Origin: Chloroflexota bacterium | Lineage (GTDB): Bacteria > Chloroflexota > Anaerolineae > Anaerolineales > VGOW01 | Reading direction: 5' to 3' | Length of the DNA stretch: 64,000 bases | Assembly: GCA_016875735.1 (NCBI GenBank) | Contig: VGOW01000001.1 | Span: 145,992-209,991, forward strand | In this document: one piece after another, positions 51,733 through 60,719 of the stretch | Layout: every line of letters begins with the position of its first letter | Position numbering within the stretch: position 1 is the stretch's first letter | The notes under the pieces: generated by a model | Databases searched by the model: none | The model's input: the letters and a program-made list of their open reading frames with translations, nothing else | What the model was told of the DNA's origin: nothing | Translations under genes and position numbers: made by a program

Positions 51733-51883
51733 AGAATGTGTCCCTATGATTTGCCGCCGGAGCGTTGACTGCGCGCCTGCGGCCTTTCGGTGTGTGCCCG
51801 GCAGTCGAAGAATATCGCCTACCCTATCACGCCGATTGTTAGAGTTTTGCTAATGCGCCCCTGCCCGTTTGGACAACTCGCCT

Positions 51884-53371
51884 CTATTCGGCCTTTTGTT
51901 CGGCGGCGGATTCGGGCGCGGGCGCGGGCGCCGAGTCCAGTTCAGCGGCGGGGGCGGCCTCATCCACCGGCTGGGCTTCGGCGATGATCTCGGTCGTCGC
52001 CGGCAGAGGCGGATTCTCGCCTTTGGCAATCGCCACCACGCGCTTCACCGCCTGCTCCGAGAGCAAATCGAATCGCACCGAGCGGCGGGCGTTGGCGGTC
52101 TGCATCATCTTGCGGTAGCGGTCGGAGTCCTTTCCAAAAAGCGCCGACATCAGATCAATGCGCCCCTCCACTTCGTCGTCGCCCACCGTGAGGCGCTCGG
52201 CCTCAATCACTTTGCTAATCGTCAGCGAACGGCGCAGACGCTCGCGGGCGCTTGGCTCGAGGTCTTCGCGCAGCTTTTCATCCGTCACACCGCTGATCTT
52301 TTTATAATCTTCCAGAGTCAAGTTTCGTTCGCGCAAGCGGCGGTCGAGGTCTTCTTTCATATCCTCGATTTCGGATTCGAGCAAATACTTGGGATACTTC
52401 ACCGTCGCGCCGGCCACCACAATATCCACCGCCGATTTGGCATACTCTTCGTCGGCGCGGCGCTTGGCCTGCGCCACCAGCGCCTCACGAACTTTGGCGC
52501 GCAGATCGGCCAACGACTCGTAATTGCCCAGCGACTTCGCCAGCTCGTCGTCCCACTCCGGCAGGGAGCGGCTCTTCACGCCTTTGCATATCACCTCGAA
52601 GTGCGCCCCTTTGCCGCGCAGAGACTCGTTAGGGTAATCGTCGGGGAAGGTCAATTCAACGCGGCGCTCTTCATCGATCTTCATCCCCGCCACTTTGTCG
52701 GCGAAGCCGGGCGCGGGCCAGTTAAGTTTCGGATCGAGCAACACTTCCACATCTTTGTCGTCCATCAAAAACTCTTCGGTGGGTTGAGGCTGAGTCTCGG
52801 ATTCAGAGTCCGGCGCGGGCGCGGAGGCGGATTCCTCACGGGGCGCCGCCGATTCCATCATCACCTTGCCCACCACATCCACCGTGATCACATCGCCCAA
52901 TTCGGCGGGTCGATCCACTGGCTCGAGCACCGCTTCGTATTCCCGCATATGCTCCAAACTTTCGTTGAGGGCTTCTTCGGTCACATCGGCTTCGACGTAA
53001 CCGAGCCGCACATCGCGGTAATTGCCCAGTTCCACTTCCGGTCGGAGAGGAACGGTGTAAGTGAAGACGGGCGGATCGAGCTGGGCATCGGTCATTTGGC
53101 CGGGGCCGACGGCGTCGAGATCAAGTTCGTCGAGGGCCTGCTTATAGAGCGTTTGCGAGAGGTCTTCGACGGCGGCTTCTAAAACATTGTCCTCGCCAAG
53201 ATGGCGGATGACGATTTCATACGGAGCTTTGCCTTTGCGGAAACCCGGAATGGAATAGCGTTGGGCAAGTTTGCGCGCGGCCTTGCGCTTGGCTTCATCG
53301 ATCTGCGCCGGCTCCAATTCGATTTTGAGTTGGACTTCGCAGGTATCGAGGGGCTGTTGTTCGATCTTCAA
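51884..53371 (-). CDS. tig: Trigger factor
   Basis: A 495-residue ribosome-bound chaperone. The ribosome-binding loop is GFRKGKAP (43-50). The FKBP-like prolyl isomerase domain follows (ELGDVITVDVVGKVM). It contains an unusual acidic/Ala-Pro-Ser insert (SASAPAPDSESETQPQPT, about 180-197). The C-terminal helical chaperone domain comes next, and the tail is again Ala/Pro/Glu-rich. The start codon appears to be TTG at 53371 with an AAGGA site about 9 bases away; no ATG gives the family N-terminus. A promoter overlaps the end of the upstream gene. Confidence 0.95.
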   Translation of the reverse strand: MKIEQQPLDTCEVQLKIELEPAQIDEAKRKAARKLAQRYSIPGFRKGKAPYEIVIRHLGEDNVLEAAVEDLSQTLYKQALDELDLDAVGPGQMTDAQLDPPVFTYTVPLRPEVELGNYRDVRLGYVEADVTEEALNESLEHMREYEAVLEPVDRPAELGDVITVDVVGKVMMESAAPREESASAPAPDSESETQPQPTEEFLMDDKDVEVLLDPKLNWPAPGFADKVAGMKIDEERRVELTFPDDYPNESLRGKGAHFEVICKGVKSRSLPEWDDELAKSLGNYESLADLRAKVREALVAQAKRRADEEYAKSAVDIVVAGATVKYPKYLLESEIEDMKEDLDRRLRERNLTLEDYKKISGVTDEKLREDLEPSARERLRRSLTISKVIEAERLTVGDDEVEGRIDLMSALFGKDSDRYRKMMQTANARRSVRFDLLSEQAVKRVVAIAKGENPPLPATTEIIAEAQPVDEAAPAAELDSAPAPAPESAAEQKAE

Positions 53372-53475
53372 TGCTGGGATTCCTTCTGGTTTTTAACCGC
53401 GAATGGGCAGGCGCGAGTCGCGCCGCGAGGCTCGCGGGGAGTTCGTTCCGGCGACAAGCGCCTGTGAGCGGCGGG

Positions 53476-53484
53476 ATTATATCA
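53476..53484 (-). promoter_or_regulatory. Extended -10 promoter upstream of tig
   Basis: TGATATAAT on the minus strand (53484-53476) is an extended -10 (TGN-TATAAT); the TGA is also the stop codon of the upstream gene. No good -35 is seen. The leader to the tig TTG would be about 98 bases. Confidence 0.6.
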
Positions 53485-53946
53485 GACTTGCTGCTTCTCG
53501 CCGCGCTTGCTTTTGAGGACGTTGATGCCGTTGCGCGCCTGCGAGAGGATGCGTTCGAGTTGGGCTTCGAGTTCGCCGAGGCTTTCGATAACGTAGCCGT
53601 CGGCGTCGCCCCGAATGAGCTCGGCTTCCTGCTTGGCGTGGTCGATGATCTGCTCGGCTTTGGTTTGCGCGGCCACCGCCACATTTTCGCGCCGGAGCAT
53701 TTTGTCGCGCTCCTCGCGGGCCACCATCAGCGTGCGCTCGGCCTCTTCTTTGGCTTGAGCCAGAATCTTGTCGCGGTCAGCCAGAGTCTTCTGCGCCTTC
53801 TTCACCTCGTCGGGGATCGAGACCCGCATCTGATCGATCAAGTCGATCAGCCGATCTTGATCGACCATGATGGTGTTAGTCAGCGGCACCTGCCGCGCCG
53901 TGTTGACAAGTTCTTCCAGTCGATCAACGAGATGAAGGATATCCAT
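53482..53946 (-). CDS. Coiled-coil protein, ATP-synthase-b/DivIVA-like conserved hypothetical
   Basis: A 154-residue protein, ATG at 53946; the longer frame runs through a repeat. It opens MDILHLVDRLEELVNTARQV and LTNTIMVDQDRLIDLIDQMR, then a long alanine/glutamate-rich coiled coil (EVKKAQKTLADRDKILAQ through AEQIIDHAKQEAELIRGDAD). The same layout is seen in small conserved proteins encoded next to coaD in Firmicutes, often labelled ATPase. Their function is unknown; a cytoskeletal or scaffold role is only a guess. It lies between coaD and tig. Confidence 0.85.
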   Translation of the reverse strand: MDILHLVDRLEELVNTARQVPLTNTIMVDQDRLIDLIDQMRVSIPDEVKKAQKTLADRDKILAQAKEEAERTLMVAREERDKMLRRENVAVAAQTKAEQIIDHAKQEAELIRGDADGYVIESLGELEAQLERILSQARNGINVLKSKRGEKQQV

Positions 53947-53955
53947 GATCGAATT

Positions 53956-54033
53956 ATGAAGGATGACGGATGAAGGATGAATTGGCGCATTCGGGTTGCC
54001 ACCATTCATCCTTCATCCTTCTTCCTTCGTCCT
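53956..54033. repeat. ATGAAGGATGA dyad between coaD and the coiled-coil gene
   Basis: ATGAAGGATGACGGATGAAG (left) faces CATTCATCCTTCATCCTTCT (right) across a 20-base centre, filling the gap completely. The arms are made of the same GATGAAG word. It might act as a transcript-ending or stabilising hairpin. Confidence 0.88.
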
Positions 54034-54563
54034 TAGTCTCTGAGCGCCGTCATGGGCACGAGGGTTTGCCCATCGCCGCCAAGTTCTTTGAAGCGCCGGG
54101 CCAGCGCCTCTTGCACCAGCGGCGGCACCATCGAGCTCACGTCGCCGCCGAGCGAGGCGATTTCGCGCACGGTGGTCGAACTCAAAAAAGTGTGTTGTTC
54201 GCGAGTGACCAGCGCGCACACCTCGATCTCCGGCACCAGGCGGTGGTTTGCCAATGCCATGCGGAACTCGTGCTCGAAATCAGAGAACACGCGCAAGCCG
54301 CGCAGAATCACTTTGGCGTTGACTTGCCTGCAAAAATCCACCGTGAGGCCGCTGTATCCCGTCACAATAATTTTCGGGTGGTTGTCGAACACGGTTCGCA
54401 CCAGCGCCAGGCGGTCTTCAGGGGAGAAGAGCAATTGTTTGAGGGGCTTATCGTACGCGGCGACGATCACCTTTTCGAAAATGGCCGCGCCCCGTTGGGC
54501 AATGTCAATATGCCCGTAGTGGATCGGGTCAAACGTTCCCGGAAAAACTGCAACGATTCCCAT
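54033..54563 (-). CDS. coaD: Phosphopantetheine adenylyltransferase
   Basis: A 176-residue nucleotidyltransferase. The T/HxGH motif is in FPGTFDPIHYGHID (Thr10, His15-x2-His18), with RGLRVFSDFEHEFRMALAN and LSSTTVREIASLGGDVS matching CoaD. It transfers AMP from ATP to 4'-phosphopantetheine, the penultimate and regulated step of coenzyme A synthesis. It follows recG by 130 bases of repeat; the rsmD gene often found between these two is absent. It precedes the coiled-coil gene. Confidence 0.96.
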   Translation of the reverse strand: MGIVAVFPGTFDPIHYGHIDIAQRGAAIFEKVIVAAYDKPLKQLLFSPEDRLALVRTVFDNHPKIIVTGYSGLTVDFCRQVNAKVILRGLRVFSDFEHEFRMALANHRLVPEIEVCALVTREQHTFLSSTTVREIASLGGDVSSMVPPLVQEALARRFKELGGDGQTLVPMTALRD

Positions 54564-54572
54564 TCAACGATT

Positions 54573-54693
54573 CTTTGGAACGCAGATGACGCTGATGAAA
54601 CTCGATGAACGCTGATCTGCTTGATTCATTTATCAAGGAAATCGGCGTTTATCAGCGTTCAATCCGCGTTTATCAGCGTTCCCCTGTTCCTTT
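54573..54693. repeat. GATGACGCTGATGAA / TTTATCAGCGTT repeat between recG and coaD
   Basis: GAACGCAGATGACGCTGATG and GATGAACGCTGATC on the left face TTTATCAGCGTTCAATCCGC and GTTTATCAGCGTTCCC on the right, a dyad of about 120 bases. The right end reaches the recG stop. No gene is seen in it. Confidence 0.8.
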
Positions 54694-57264
54694 TCAGCTC
54701 ACGTCTCCAGCCCCTTCCATCTCGCGCCAGAATTCGGCCAGCCGCTCGGCGATGGCCGCGTGGCCGGGCCGCTCCAGTTTGGGGTCGGCGGCCAACAGGC
54801 TGGCGGCCTCCCGCCGGGCAAGGTAGATCAACGGCAGGTCGGTCAGTTTTGCCAATCGCAAATCGCCGAAGCCCGATTGCCGCGTGCCCAAAAATTCGCC
54901 GGGGCCGCGCAGTTCCAAATCTTTCTCGGCCAGCGCGAACCCATCCTGACTCTGTTCCATTGCTCTCAGCCGCGCGTTGCTTTCGTCCTTCGCGTTCGAT
55001 CCGAGATCGGACGCGAGCAAGCAATACGATTGATGCGCGCCCCGCCCCACGCGGCCACGAAACTGATGCAGCTGCGAGAGGCCGAATCGGTTTGCGCCCT
55101 CCACCAGCACCGTGCTGGCATTGGGCACATCTACGCCCACCTCGACCACCGAAGTCGAGACGAGCACTTGCGTTTCGCCGTTGCGGAAAGCGGCCATGGC
55201 CGCCTCCTTTTCGTCGGCCTTCATTCTGCCGTGAAGCAGCCCCAAGCGCAAGTCGGGGAAGATTTGCGTTTGTAGCCGCTCGTACTCGTCCACGGCCGCT
55301 TTCGCTTCCACCTTCTCCGACTCTTCGACGAGCGGGCAAATGACGTATGCCTGCCGCCCATCCTGCACTTGCTTTCGCAAAAAGGCGTAAGCCCGTTCGC
55401 GCTCGTCCACGTACAAAATGCGCGTGTCGATGGGCAAACGTCCCGGCGGCATCTCATCGATGATCGACAGATCGAGATCGCCGTACAGCGTGAGCGCCAA
55501 CGTGCGCGGGATGGGCGTCGCCGTCATCACCAGCAAATGAGGGTTGCCGCCTTTGCCGCGCAGCTTGGCTCGTTGGGACACGCCGAACCGATGCTGTTCA
55601 TCCACCACCACCAAACCCAAATTGGCGAACTCCACCTTTTCTTGAATGACCGCTTGCGTGCCAACGACAATCTTAATCGTCCCACCGCGCAGGCCATCGT
55701 AAATCGCTCGCTTCTCCGAGTCCGGCGTCGAACCCAACAGCAACGCAATTTGAGATTCGAGATTTGGAATTTGGAGTTTGAGATTTCGATAATGTTGTTC
55801 GGCGAGAATGGCGGTGGGGGCCATCATGGCCGCCTGCGCTCCGGCGTTCACAGCCACCGTCATTGCCAGCGCGGCCACCACCGTTTTGCCCGAGCCCACA
55901 TCACCCTGCAGCAAACGGTTCATCGGCGCAGTGCGGCTCATGTCGGCGCGAATGTCGGCCAGCGCGCGCTTCTGCGCTCCGGTGAGTTCGTACGGCAATC
56001 CCGCGATCTGATCATTCAATGGCGCATCGTCAATCGTCAGCGGCTGCGCCGTCTCCGCTTTCCATTCAGCTCTCTGCTTCTGCACGCCCAACTGCAACAG
56101 CATCATCTCGTCGAAAGCCAGCCGTTTGCGCGCCGCCGCCAACGACTCTTGGCTGTCGGGAAAATGAATTTGCGATAGCGCCTCACTATACGGAATCAAA
56201 TTGCCGCGCGAGCGAATCTCTTCGGGCAAGTGTTCGCTCACCTTCGGCGCAGTGTAGCCCACCGCTTCATACATCCAGCGGCGCATGGCAGTGGCGCTCA
56301 CATCTTTCGTCAGCGGATACACCGGCACAATGCGTCCCGTCTCCAACGACTCTCGATCCACACTTTCGAGCACTGGCCCCTTCAGCGTAAGCCGCCCCAA
56401 ATACGAATCCACTCTTCCGGCCACTTGCACCTGCCGGCCCGGCGTGAGTTTGTTCGCCAGCCACGGCTGATTGAACCACGTCACCTCAATCATGCCCGTT
56501 CCGTCGCTCAACACGCCGGTCACCATCACGGCTCGCCCGCCCTGAATCCGTTTCGTTCCGGCGTCCCACACCGTCGCCACAATCGTCACCTCTTCTCCGT
56601 ATTCGAGGCGGTTGATCGGTTTGAGGTGCGAGTAATCCACATGCCGGCGCGGGAAGAAGAAGAGCGCGTCGCGCATGGAGCGCAGGCCGAGGCGTTGCAA
56701 GTTCTCGGCCTGTTTGGGGCCGATGCCGCGCAGAACGGTGAGCGGCGCGTCGAGCCCCACGCCCGCAGGCTCGGGCGGCAATGCTCTGCGCTTTGTGGGG
56801 GCGGGCTTTGGGGGAATGGGGCGCGGCGCGGGCCGGGGCCGGGGCGGATCCCTGCGAGGAGGTTGGATGGGCTGAGAAGCGGGAGCGGCGGGCGGGGGAG
56901 CGATCTCTCGAACCGGAGCCGAGTCCATCGTAGGCGCCGACTCCACTTCTTGCGTGAACGCCGTTTTCTCCATTGGCGGCGGCTTTTCTTGCGGTTGCGT
57001 GAGTTGCGGTTTGGGCGGCGCAGTGGGCAACTTGGGCAGGAAGGCTTTGGCCGCCTCGGCGCGTTGCTCGGGCGCGAGCGAGCCGTAGTCGCGCATCCAC
57101 GCCACCGCCTCGGCAATCACCGCATCGTCGAAACCGGATTTGCGCGCCTGCTGTTCGAACGCCGGAACAAATTTGCCGAGGCCGCCGGAAACAGTTTTGT
57201 TATCGTATCCGCGAGTGCCCTCATTACGCAACATACTACGGAGTGTGTCGAAGGGGTTAGGCAT
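54694..57264 (-). CDS. recG: ATP-dependent DNA helicase RecG
   Basis: An 856-residue branch-migration helicase that reverses stalled forks and processes Holliday junctions. The family core starts near residue 170 with the wedge/OB region (LTVLRGIGPKQAENLQRLG, FFFPRRHVDYS). Walker A is GDVGSGKT (454-461), the DExH box DEQH (555-558), followed by MTATPIPRTLALTLYGDLD and QFRGRVGRG. The first 170 residues form an extension: a helical part (SGFDDAVIAEAVAWM), then a Pro/Arg-rich linker. Residues 493-507 (RNLKLQIPNLESQIA) are encoded by a dyad repeat, yet the spacing between conserved helicase motifs appears normal. Confidence 0.95.
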   Translation of the reverse strand: MPNPFDTLRSMLRNEGTRGYDNKTVSGGLGKFVPAFEQQARKSGFDDAVIAEAVAWMRDYGSLAPEQRAEAAKAFLPKLPTAPPKPQLTQPQEKPPPMEKTAFTQEVESAPTMDSAPVREIAPPPAAPASQPIQPPRRDPPRPRPAPRPIPPKPAPTKRRALPPEPAGVGLDAPLTVLRGIGPKQAENLQRLGLRSMRDALFFFPRRHVDYSHLKPINRLEYGEEVTIVATVWDAGTKRIQGGRAVMVTGVLSDGTGMIEVTWFNQPWLANKLTPGRQVQVAGRVDSYLGRLTLKGPVLESVDRESLETGRIVPVYPLTKDVSATAMRRWMYEAVGYTAPKVSEHLPEEIRSRGNLIPYSEALSQIHFPDSQESLAAARKRLAFDEMMLLQLGVQKQRAEWKAETAQPLTIDDAPLNDQIAGLPYELTGAQKRALADIRADMSRTAPMNRLLQGDVGSGKTVVAALAMTVAVNAGAQAAMMAPTAILAEQHYRNLKLQIPNLESQIALLLGSTPDSEKRAIYDGLRGGTIKIVVGTQAVIQEKVEFANLGLVVVDEQHRFGVSQRAKLRGKGGNPHLLVMTATPIPRTLALTLYGDLDLSIIDEMPPGRLPIDTRILYVDERERAYAFLRKQVQDGRQAYVICPLVEESEKVEAKAAVDEYERLQTQIFPDLRLGLLHGRMKADEKEAAMAAFRNGETQVLVSTSVVEVGVDVPNASTVLVEGANRFGLSQLHQFRGRVGRGAHQSYCLLASDLGSNAKDESNARLRAMEQSQDGFALAEKDLELRGPGEFLGTRQSGFGDLRLAKLTDLPLIYLARREAASLLAADPKLERPGHAAIAERLAEFWREMEGAGDVS
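55747..55788. repeat. TTTGAGATTTGGA-type dyad inside recG
   Basis: AATTTGAGATTCGAGATTTG then GAATTTGGAGTTTGAGATTT; the words match those at 29446-29478 and 46049-46124. It is translated as NLKLQIPNLESQI between the helicase motifs I and II. Confidence 0.8.
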
Positions 57265-57268
57265 TGCG

Positions 57269-58087
57269 CTATTTTACTATCGCTACTGCAACTGCGTTCG
57301 GGCCGATGTGTGTGCCGATGGTGGGCGCGGCTTGCAGGATGGGCGCGGGGGCGGCGCACTGTCCGGCCAGTTGATCGCGCACGTCGGCGGCGAGGGAGGC
57401 GTTGTCGGTATACATCACCGCCAGCCGCTCGAGGCGGCCCATCGCCTTCACCTGCGCGATGAATTCGGGCATGGCTTTGTGCCGCGTGCGATTCTGGGCG
57501 ATCACTTTCAGCGCGCCGCCCGCAAGTTCGATGAGCGGTTTGATTTGCAGAACTCCGGCGATAGAGGCGCGCAGAAGGCTGATGCGCCCACTGCGCCGCA
57601 GGTTATCCACCGTGTCGAGCAACGCCAGCACAACGGTACGGCGGATGGTGGAAGCAACAGCCTCGAGCACGGCTTCGAGCGCAAGCCCGGCGGCAATGGC
57701 TTCGGCGGCGGCGATGACGGGCCAGCCCACGCCCATGCTCAGTGATCCCGCGTCAATCACGCGCACGCGCCCGCCAAAAGGTTCCGCGCCGAGCCGGGCC
57801 GCGTTGTAGATTCCGCTGAGGGTAGCGGCAGTGTGAATGGAGACGATGGGGCCTTCGGGCAGAGAGGCGTAAACGGTTTCGAACTCCCCGGCGGCGGGCG
57901 CGGCAGTAGTGGGCAGAGGGTCGAAGGCCGCCAATCGGCGGTAATACTCTTCGCGGCTGATGTCCACGCTGTCGCGGAACGATTGCCCGCCCATCACCAC
58001 CAGCGACGGCACGACTCGAATGCCGTGCCGCTCGACGAGATCGGGAGGAACGTCGGCGGTGCTGTCGGTGACAAGGTTAATTGTCAT
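57269..58087 (-). CDS. DegV family fatty-acid-binding protein
   Basis: A 272-residue DegV protein: INLVTDSTADVPPDLVERHG at the N-terminus, FRDSVDISREEYYRRL, the SIHTAATLSGIYNAA lipid-head loop, VIDAGSLSMGVGWPVIAAAE and a C-terminal domain. DegV (FakB) proteins bind a fatty acid for phosphorylation by FakA, which is encoded two genes upstream. It is 4 bases from recG and begins 11 bases inside the second degV gene. Confidence 0.93.
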   Translation of the reverse strand: MTINLVTDSTADVPPDLVERHGIRVVPSLVVMGGQSFRDSVDISREEYYRRLAAFDPLPTTAAPAAGEFETVYASLPEGPIVSIHTAATLSGIYNAARLGAEPFGGRVRVIDAGSLSMGVGWPVIAAAEAIAAGLALEAVLEAVASTIRRTVVLALLDTVDNLRRSGRISLLRASIAGVLQIKPLIELAGGALKVIAQNRTRHKAMPEFIAQVKAMGRLERLAVMYTDNASLAADVRDQLAGQCAAPAPILQAAPTIGTHIGPNAVAVAIVK

Positions 58088-58943
58088 CCGGCAGCCCTTC
58101 GAAGACGATCACTCCCATGGCGTTGGGGCCGAGGTAGGTTGCCAGCGCCGGGCCGTACACTTCCACCGGAAACTCCCGGCCCGGAAAATCAATCGCCAAC
58201 TGATCGAGCACGAGCCGCGTGTCGGCGGTGATCTCCGGCGTGCTTTGCAGAATTGCCAAATGCTCCAGCTCGGAAAACTCGGAGGCGAACTCGATCAGTT
58301 TCTCGGTGGCCTGCAATCGGTTGCGCAACTTCTCCATCACCACGATGTCGCCCTCTTCGATGGCGAGGAATGGTTTGATGCCGAGCATCGCGCCGAGAAT
58401 GGCCTGCGTTTTGTTGAAGCGTTTGTTGTGCGCGAGGTATTCGAGCGAGTCCACGAAGAAGACGACATACACGCGGGGGATGAGGCCGCGCACAATGCGG
58501 ACGATGTCGTCGGGGGTGGCGCCGTCGGCGGCGGCGCGGGCGGCGGCCTCCACCAGCAGGCCAAGCCCCACCGAAGTCGTCATCGAATCGATCACTTGAA
58601 TGTTGCAGCGTCCTGCCAGCGGCTCGCTTCCTGCTTTGGCGTTGCGCCACACGCGCCCCAGTTTGCTGGAGAGGTGAATGGAAACGATTTGATTGCTCGA
58701 CTGGGCTGCCTCATCGTACACGGCGGTGAACTGTTCGGGCGTGGGGGAGGCGGCGGTGGGCAGGGCGCTGTTGGCCGCGCCCAGCCGGGCGAAGAATTGC
58801 GCGGGCGAAATATCGACGCCGTCGCGAAACGATTCTTTGCCGAAATGAATGGTGAGCGGCGCGACGGTGATGTTGTGCTTTTGCGCGAAGTCGGGGTCGG
58901 CGAAGTGCGCGGTGCTGTCGGTGACGATGCGGACGCGAGGCAT
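58077..58943 (-). CDS. DegV family fatty-acid-binding protein, second copy
   Basis: A 288-residue DegV/FakB protein; ATG at 58943 is chosen because the longer frame is repeat sequence. Blocks are RVRIVTDSTAHFADPDFAQK, SFRDGVDISPAQFFARLG, TAASPTPEQF, SIHLSSKLGRVWRNAKA, VIDSMTTSVGLGLLVEAA and the C-terminal fold. It is a divergent tandem paralogue of the next gene. Two FakB proteins with different acyl-chain preferences commonly serve one FakA, and both lie in one operon with fakA here, so use of exogenous fatty acids is strongly suggested. Confidence 0.93.
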   Translation of the reverse strand: MPRVRIVTDSTAHFADPDFAQKHNITVAPLTIHFGKESFRDGVDISPAQFFARLGAANSALPTAASPTPEQFTAVYDEAAQSSNQIVSIHLSSKLGRVWRNAKAGSEPLAGRCNIQVIDSMTTSVGLGLLVEAAARAAADGATPDDIVRIVRGLIPRVYVVFFVDSLEYLAHNKRFNKTQAILGAMLGIKPFLAIEEGDIVVMEKLRNRLQATEKLIEFASEFSELEHLAILQSTPEITADTRLVLDQLAIDFPGREFPVEVYGPALATYLGPNAMGVIVFEGLPDDN

Positions 58944-58949
58944 GAACTC

Positions 58950-59019
58950 AATGAACAATGAGAGAATGAACAATGAACGCGCCGACTCATTGTTCATTGT
59001 GTCATTGTCCATTGTTCAT
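58950..59019. repeat. ATGAACAATGAG dyad between fakA and degV
   Basis: AATGAACAATGAGAGAATGA on the left faces TCATTGTTCATTGTGTCATT and GTCCATTGTTCATTT on the right. The dyad fills the fakA-degV gap and the left arm runs up to the degV ATG. The words match the in-gene repeat at 14924-14975. Confidence 0.88.
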
Positions 59020-59025
59020 TTCCTT

Positions 59026-60717
59026 TCACTCCAGTGAAAAGATGTAATGGTAGTGGGGTTGTCCCCCGTGATAAGTTTCCACCGTGAGGTGGCCGAACTC
59101 TTCGACGATGGCCGCGGCGGCGGCTTGAGCCTGTTCTTCGGTGAGGCCGTTGCCGTAATACAGAGTCGCCAGTTCGCGGCCGGGCGCGTCCATGTGCTTG
59201 AGCAAATCGATGACGACTCGCTCGGGCGACTCTCCGGCGCAGGCCAGCTGGCCGTTGCGCAAACCGATGATCTGGCCTTCGGTCACCGACACCCCGTCGA
59301 GTTCCACCGTGCGCGTGGCCGTCGTCACCTCGCCGGTATCTATCTCGCCCATACGGTTCTGCATCGAGGCCGCCACCTCATCGAAATCGCCGTCGGGGTT
59401 GAATGACAGCATGGCGCTGATGCCCTGCGGCACGGTGCGCGTGGGAACGACTCTCACTTTCTTCACCGAGTGATCGGCGGCTTGCTGGGCGGCGAGTTGA
59501 ATGTTCTTGTTGTTGGGCAGGATGATGATCTTGTCGGTGAGCAGATCTTCGAACGCGCTCATGATGTCGGCGGTGCTGGGGTTCATGGTTTGGCCGCCGG
59601 AGACGATGGCAACCGCCGGGGCGGTGAACACGCGGTCGAAGCCGGGCCCGGGCGAAACGATCACCGCCACAATCTGCCCGTCTTTCATATCCACTGGCGG
59701 CTTGCCGCTGGCCTTGCCTCGCGCCAGCGTGTCGTCCATCTGCGCTAGCAGGTTTTCCATGTGCACGTTGACGACCGTGCCAAGCGACTCGGCCAGCTCA
59801 ATCGGTTGGAGGCGTTTCTCGATGGGCAAATGAACGTGAACGCGGTAAATATTTTCGCCCGCGCCCACTTGAATTGAAGTGCCGATGTTTTCGAGCTGCG
59901 CGTAAAAACTCTTGAGCTCGAGTTCGCGGTGCGGGCGAAAGTCCACCACCACTTCCCAATCCTGCCCCGGTTCCACCGCCTCCATTGCCGCGCCCACTTG
60001 GGCGAGATCGAGCGGCTTCACTTCGGCCTCGGGCGCGGTATCGAGCGGCAGGCCCAGCGCGTACCTCAGCATCCCTTCGAGCAAAAGGGTGAGGCCCTGC
60101 CCGCCGGAGTCCACCACGCCCGCTTGCTTGAGCACGGGCAGAAGTTCGGGGGTTTTGGCGACGGAGTCCCGGCCAGCATCCACAACACGGTCGAGGACGT
60201 AAAGCAGGTCGGTGTGATCGGCGGCGGCCACTTCGGAGGTCACGGCCATATCTTTGGAGACGGTGAGGATCGTTCCCTCCACCGGCTTCACCACGCCGCG
60301 ATACGCTGTGTCGGTGGCTTCGCGCATCGCGTGGGCCATATCGGCGGCGTTGAACTCGGCCTTCTCGCCGAGTCCGCGCGCGAACCCGCGCCAGATTTGC
60401 GAGAGGATGACTCCGCTGTTGCCGCGCGCGCCCATGAGCGCTCCGTGCGCGACGGCGTGAGCCACCTTGCCCGCGTTGACCTCGTTGCTGTTTTCGATCT
60501 CTTTCCACGCCGCTTGCATGGTGAGGAGCATATTCGTGCCAGTGTCGCCGTCGGGAACGGGGAAGACGTTGAGGGCGTTGACGGCTTGATAGTTGGCGGT
60601 GAGCCATTGGAGGGCGGCGTGGGTGAGGCGCTTGAGGCCGTGTCCGTCGCACGTGAGAATCTTTTCCCCTTTGCGAATCAAACGCCGCGCGGCGCGATGG
60701 TCATTAGGCGTTGGCAT
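59026..60717 (-). CDS. fakA: Fatty acid kinase FakA (DAK2 domain)
   Basis: A 563-residue kinase. The DAK2/DhaL-type ATP domain has NVFPVPDGDTGTNM (50-63), ARGNSGVILSQIWRGFA and VDSGGQGLTLLLEGML. A middle domain and a C-terminal DegV-like domain (IILPNNKNIQLAAQQAA; VVPTRTVPQGISAMLSFNP) complete the FakA layout. It phosphorylates fatty acids held by the two DegV proteins to give acyl-phosphate for phospholipid synthesis. It starts 2 bases after asp23, the standard asp23-fakA pairing. Confidence 0.95.
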   Translation of the reverse strand: MPTPNDHRAARRLIRKGEKILTCDGHGLKRLTHAALQWLTANYQAVNALNVFPVPDGDTGTNMLLTMQAAWKEIENSNEVNAGKVAHAVAHGALMGARGNSGVILSQIWRGFARGLGEKAEFNAADMAHAMREATDTAYRGVVKPVEGTILTVSKDMAVTSEVAAADHTDLLYVLDRVVDAGRDSVAKTPELLPVLKQAGVVDSGGQGLTLLLEGMLRYALGLPLDTAPEAEVKPLDLAQVGAAMEAVEPGQDWEVVVDFRPHRELELKSFYAQLENIGTSIQVGAGENIYRVHVHLPIEKRLQPIELAESLGTVVNVHMENLLAQMDDTLARGKASGKPPVDMKDGQIVAVIVSPGPGFDRVFTAPAVAIVSGGQTMNPSTADIMSAFEDLLTDKIIILPNNKNIQLAAQQAADHSVKKVRVVPTRTVPQGISAMLSFNPDGDFDEVAASMQNRMGEIDTGEVTTATRTVELDGVSVTEGQIIGLRNGQLACAGESPERVVIDLLKHMDAPGRELATLYYGNGLTEEQAQAAAAAIVEEFGHLTVETYHGGQPHYHYIFSLE

Positions 60718-60719
60718 AA

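Noticed and set aside
51869..53182. A 437-codon plus-strand frame opposite tig
   Set aside because: Antisense of trigger factor; no ribosome site and a repetitive Gly/His/Phe/Arg composition.
54573..54693. The gap between recG and coaD considered as an RNA gene
   Set aside because: It is composed of repeated GATGAACGCTGAT words and shows no tRNA or known ncRNA structure.
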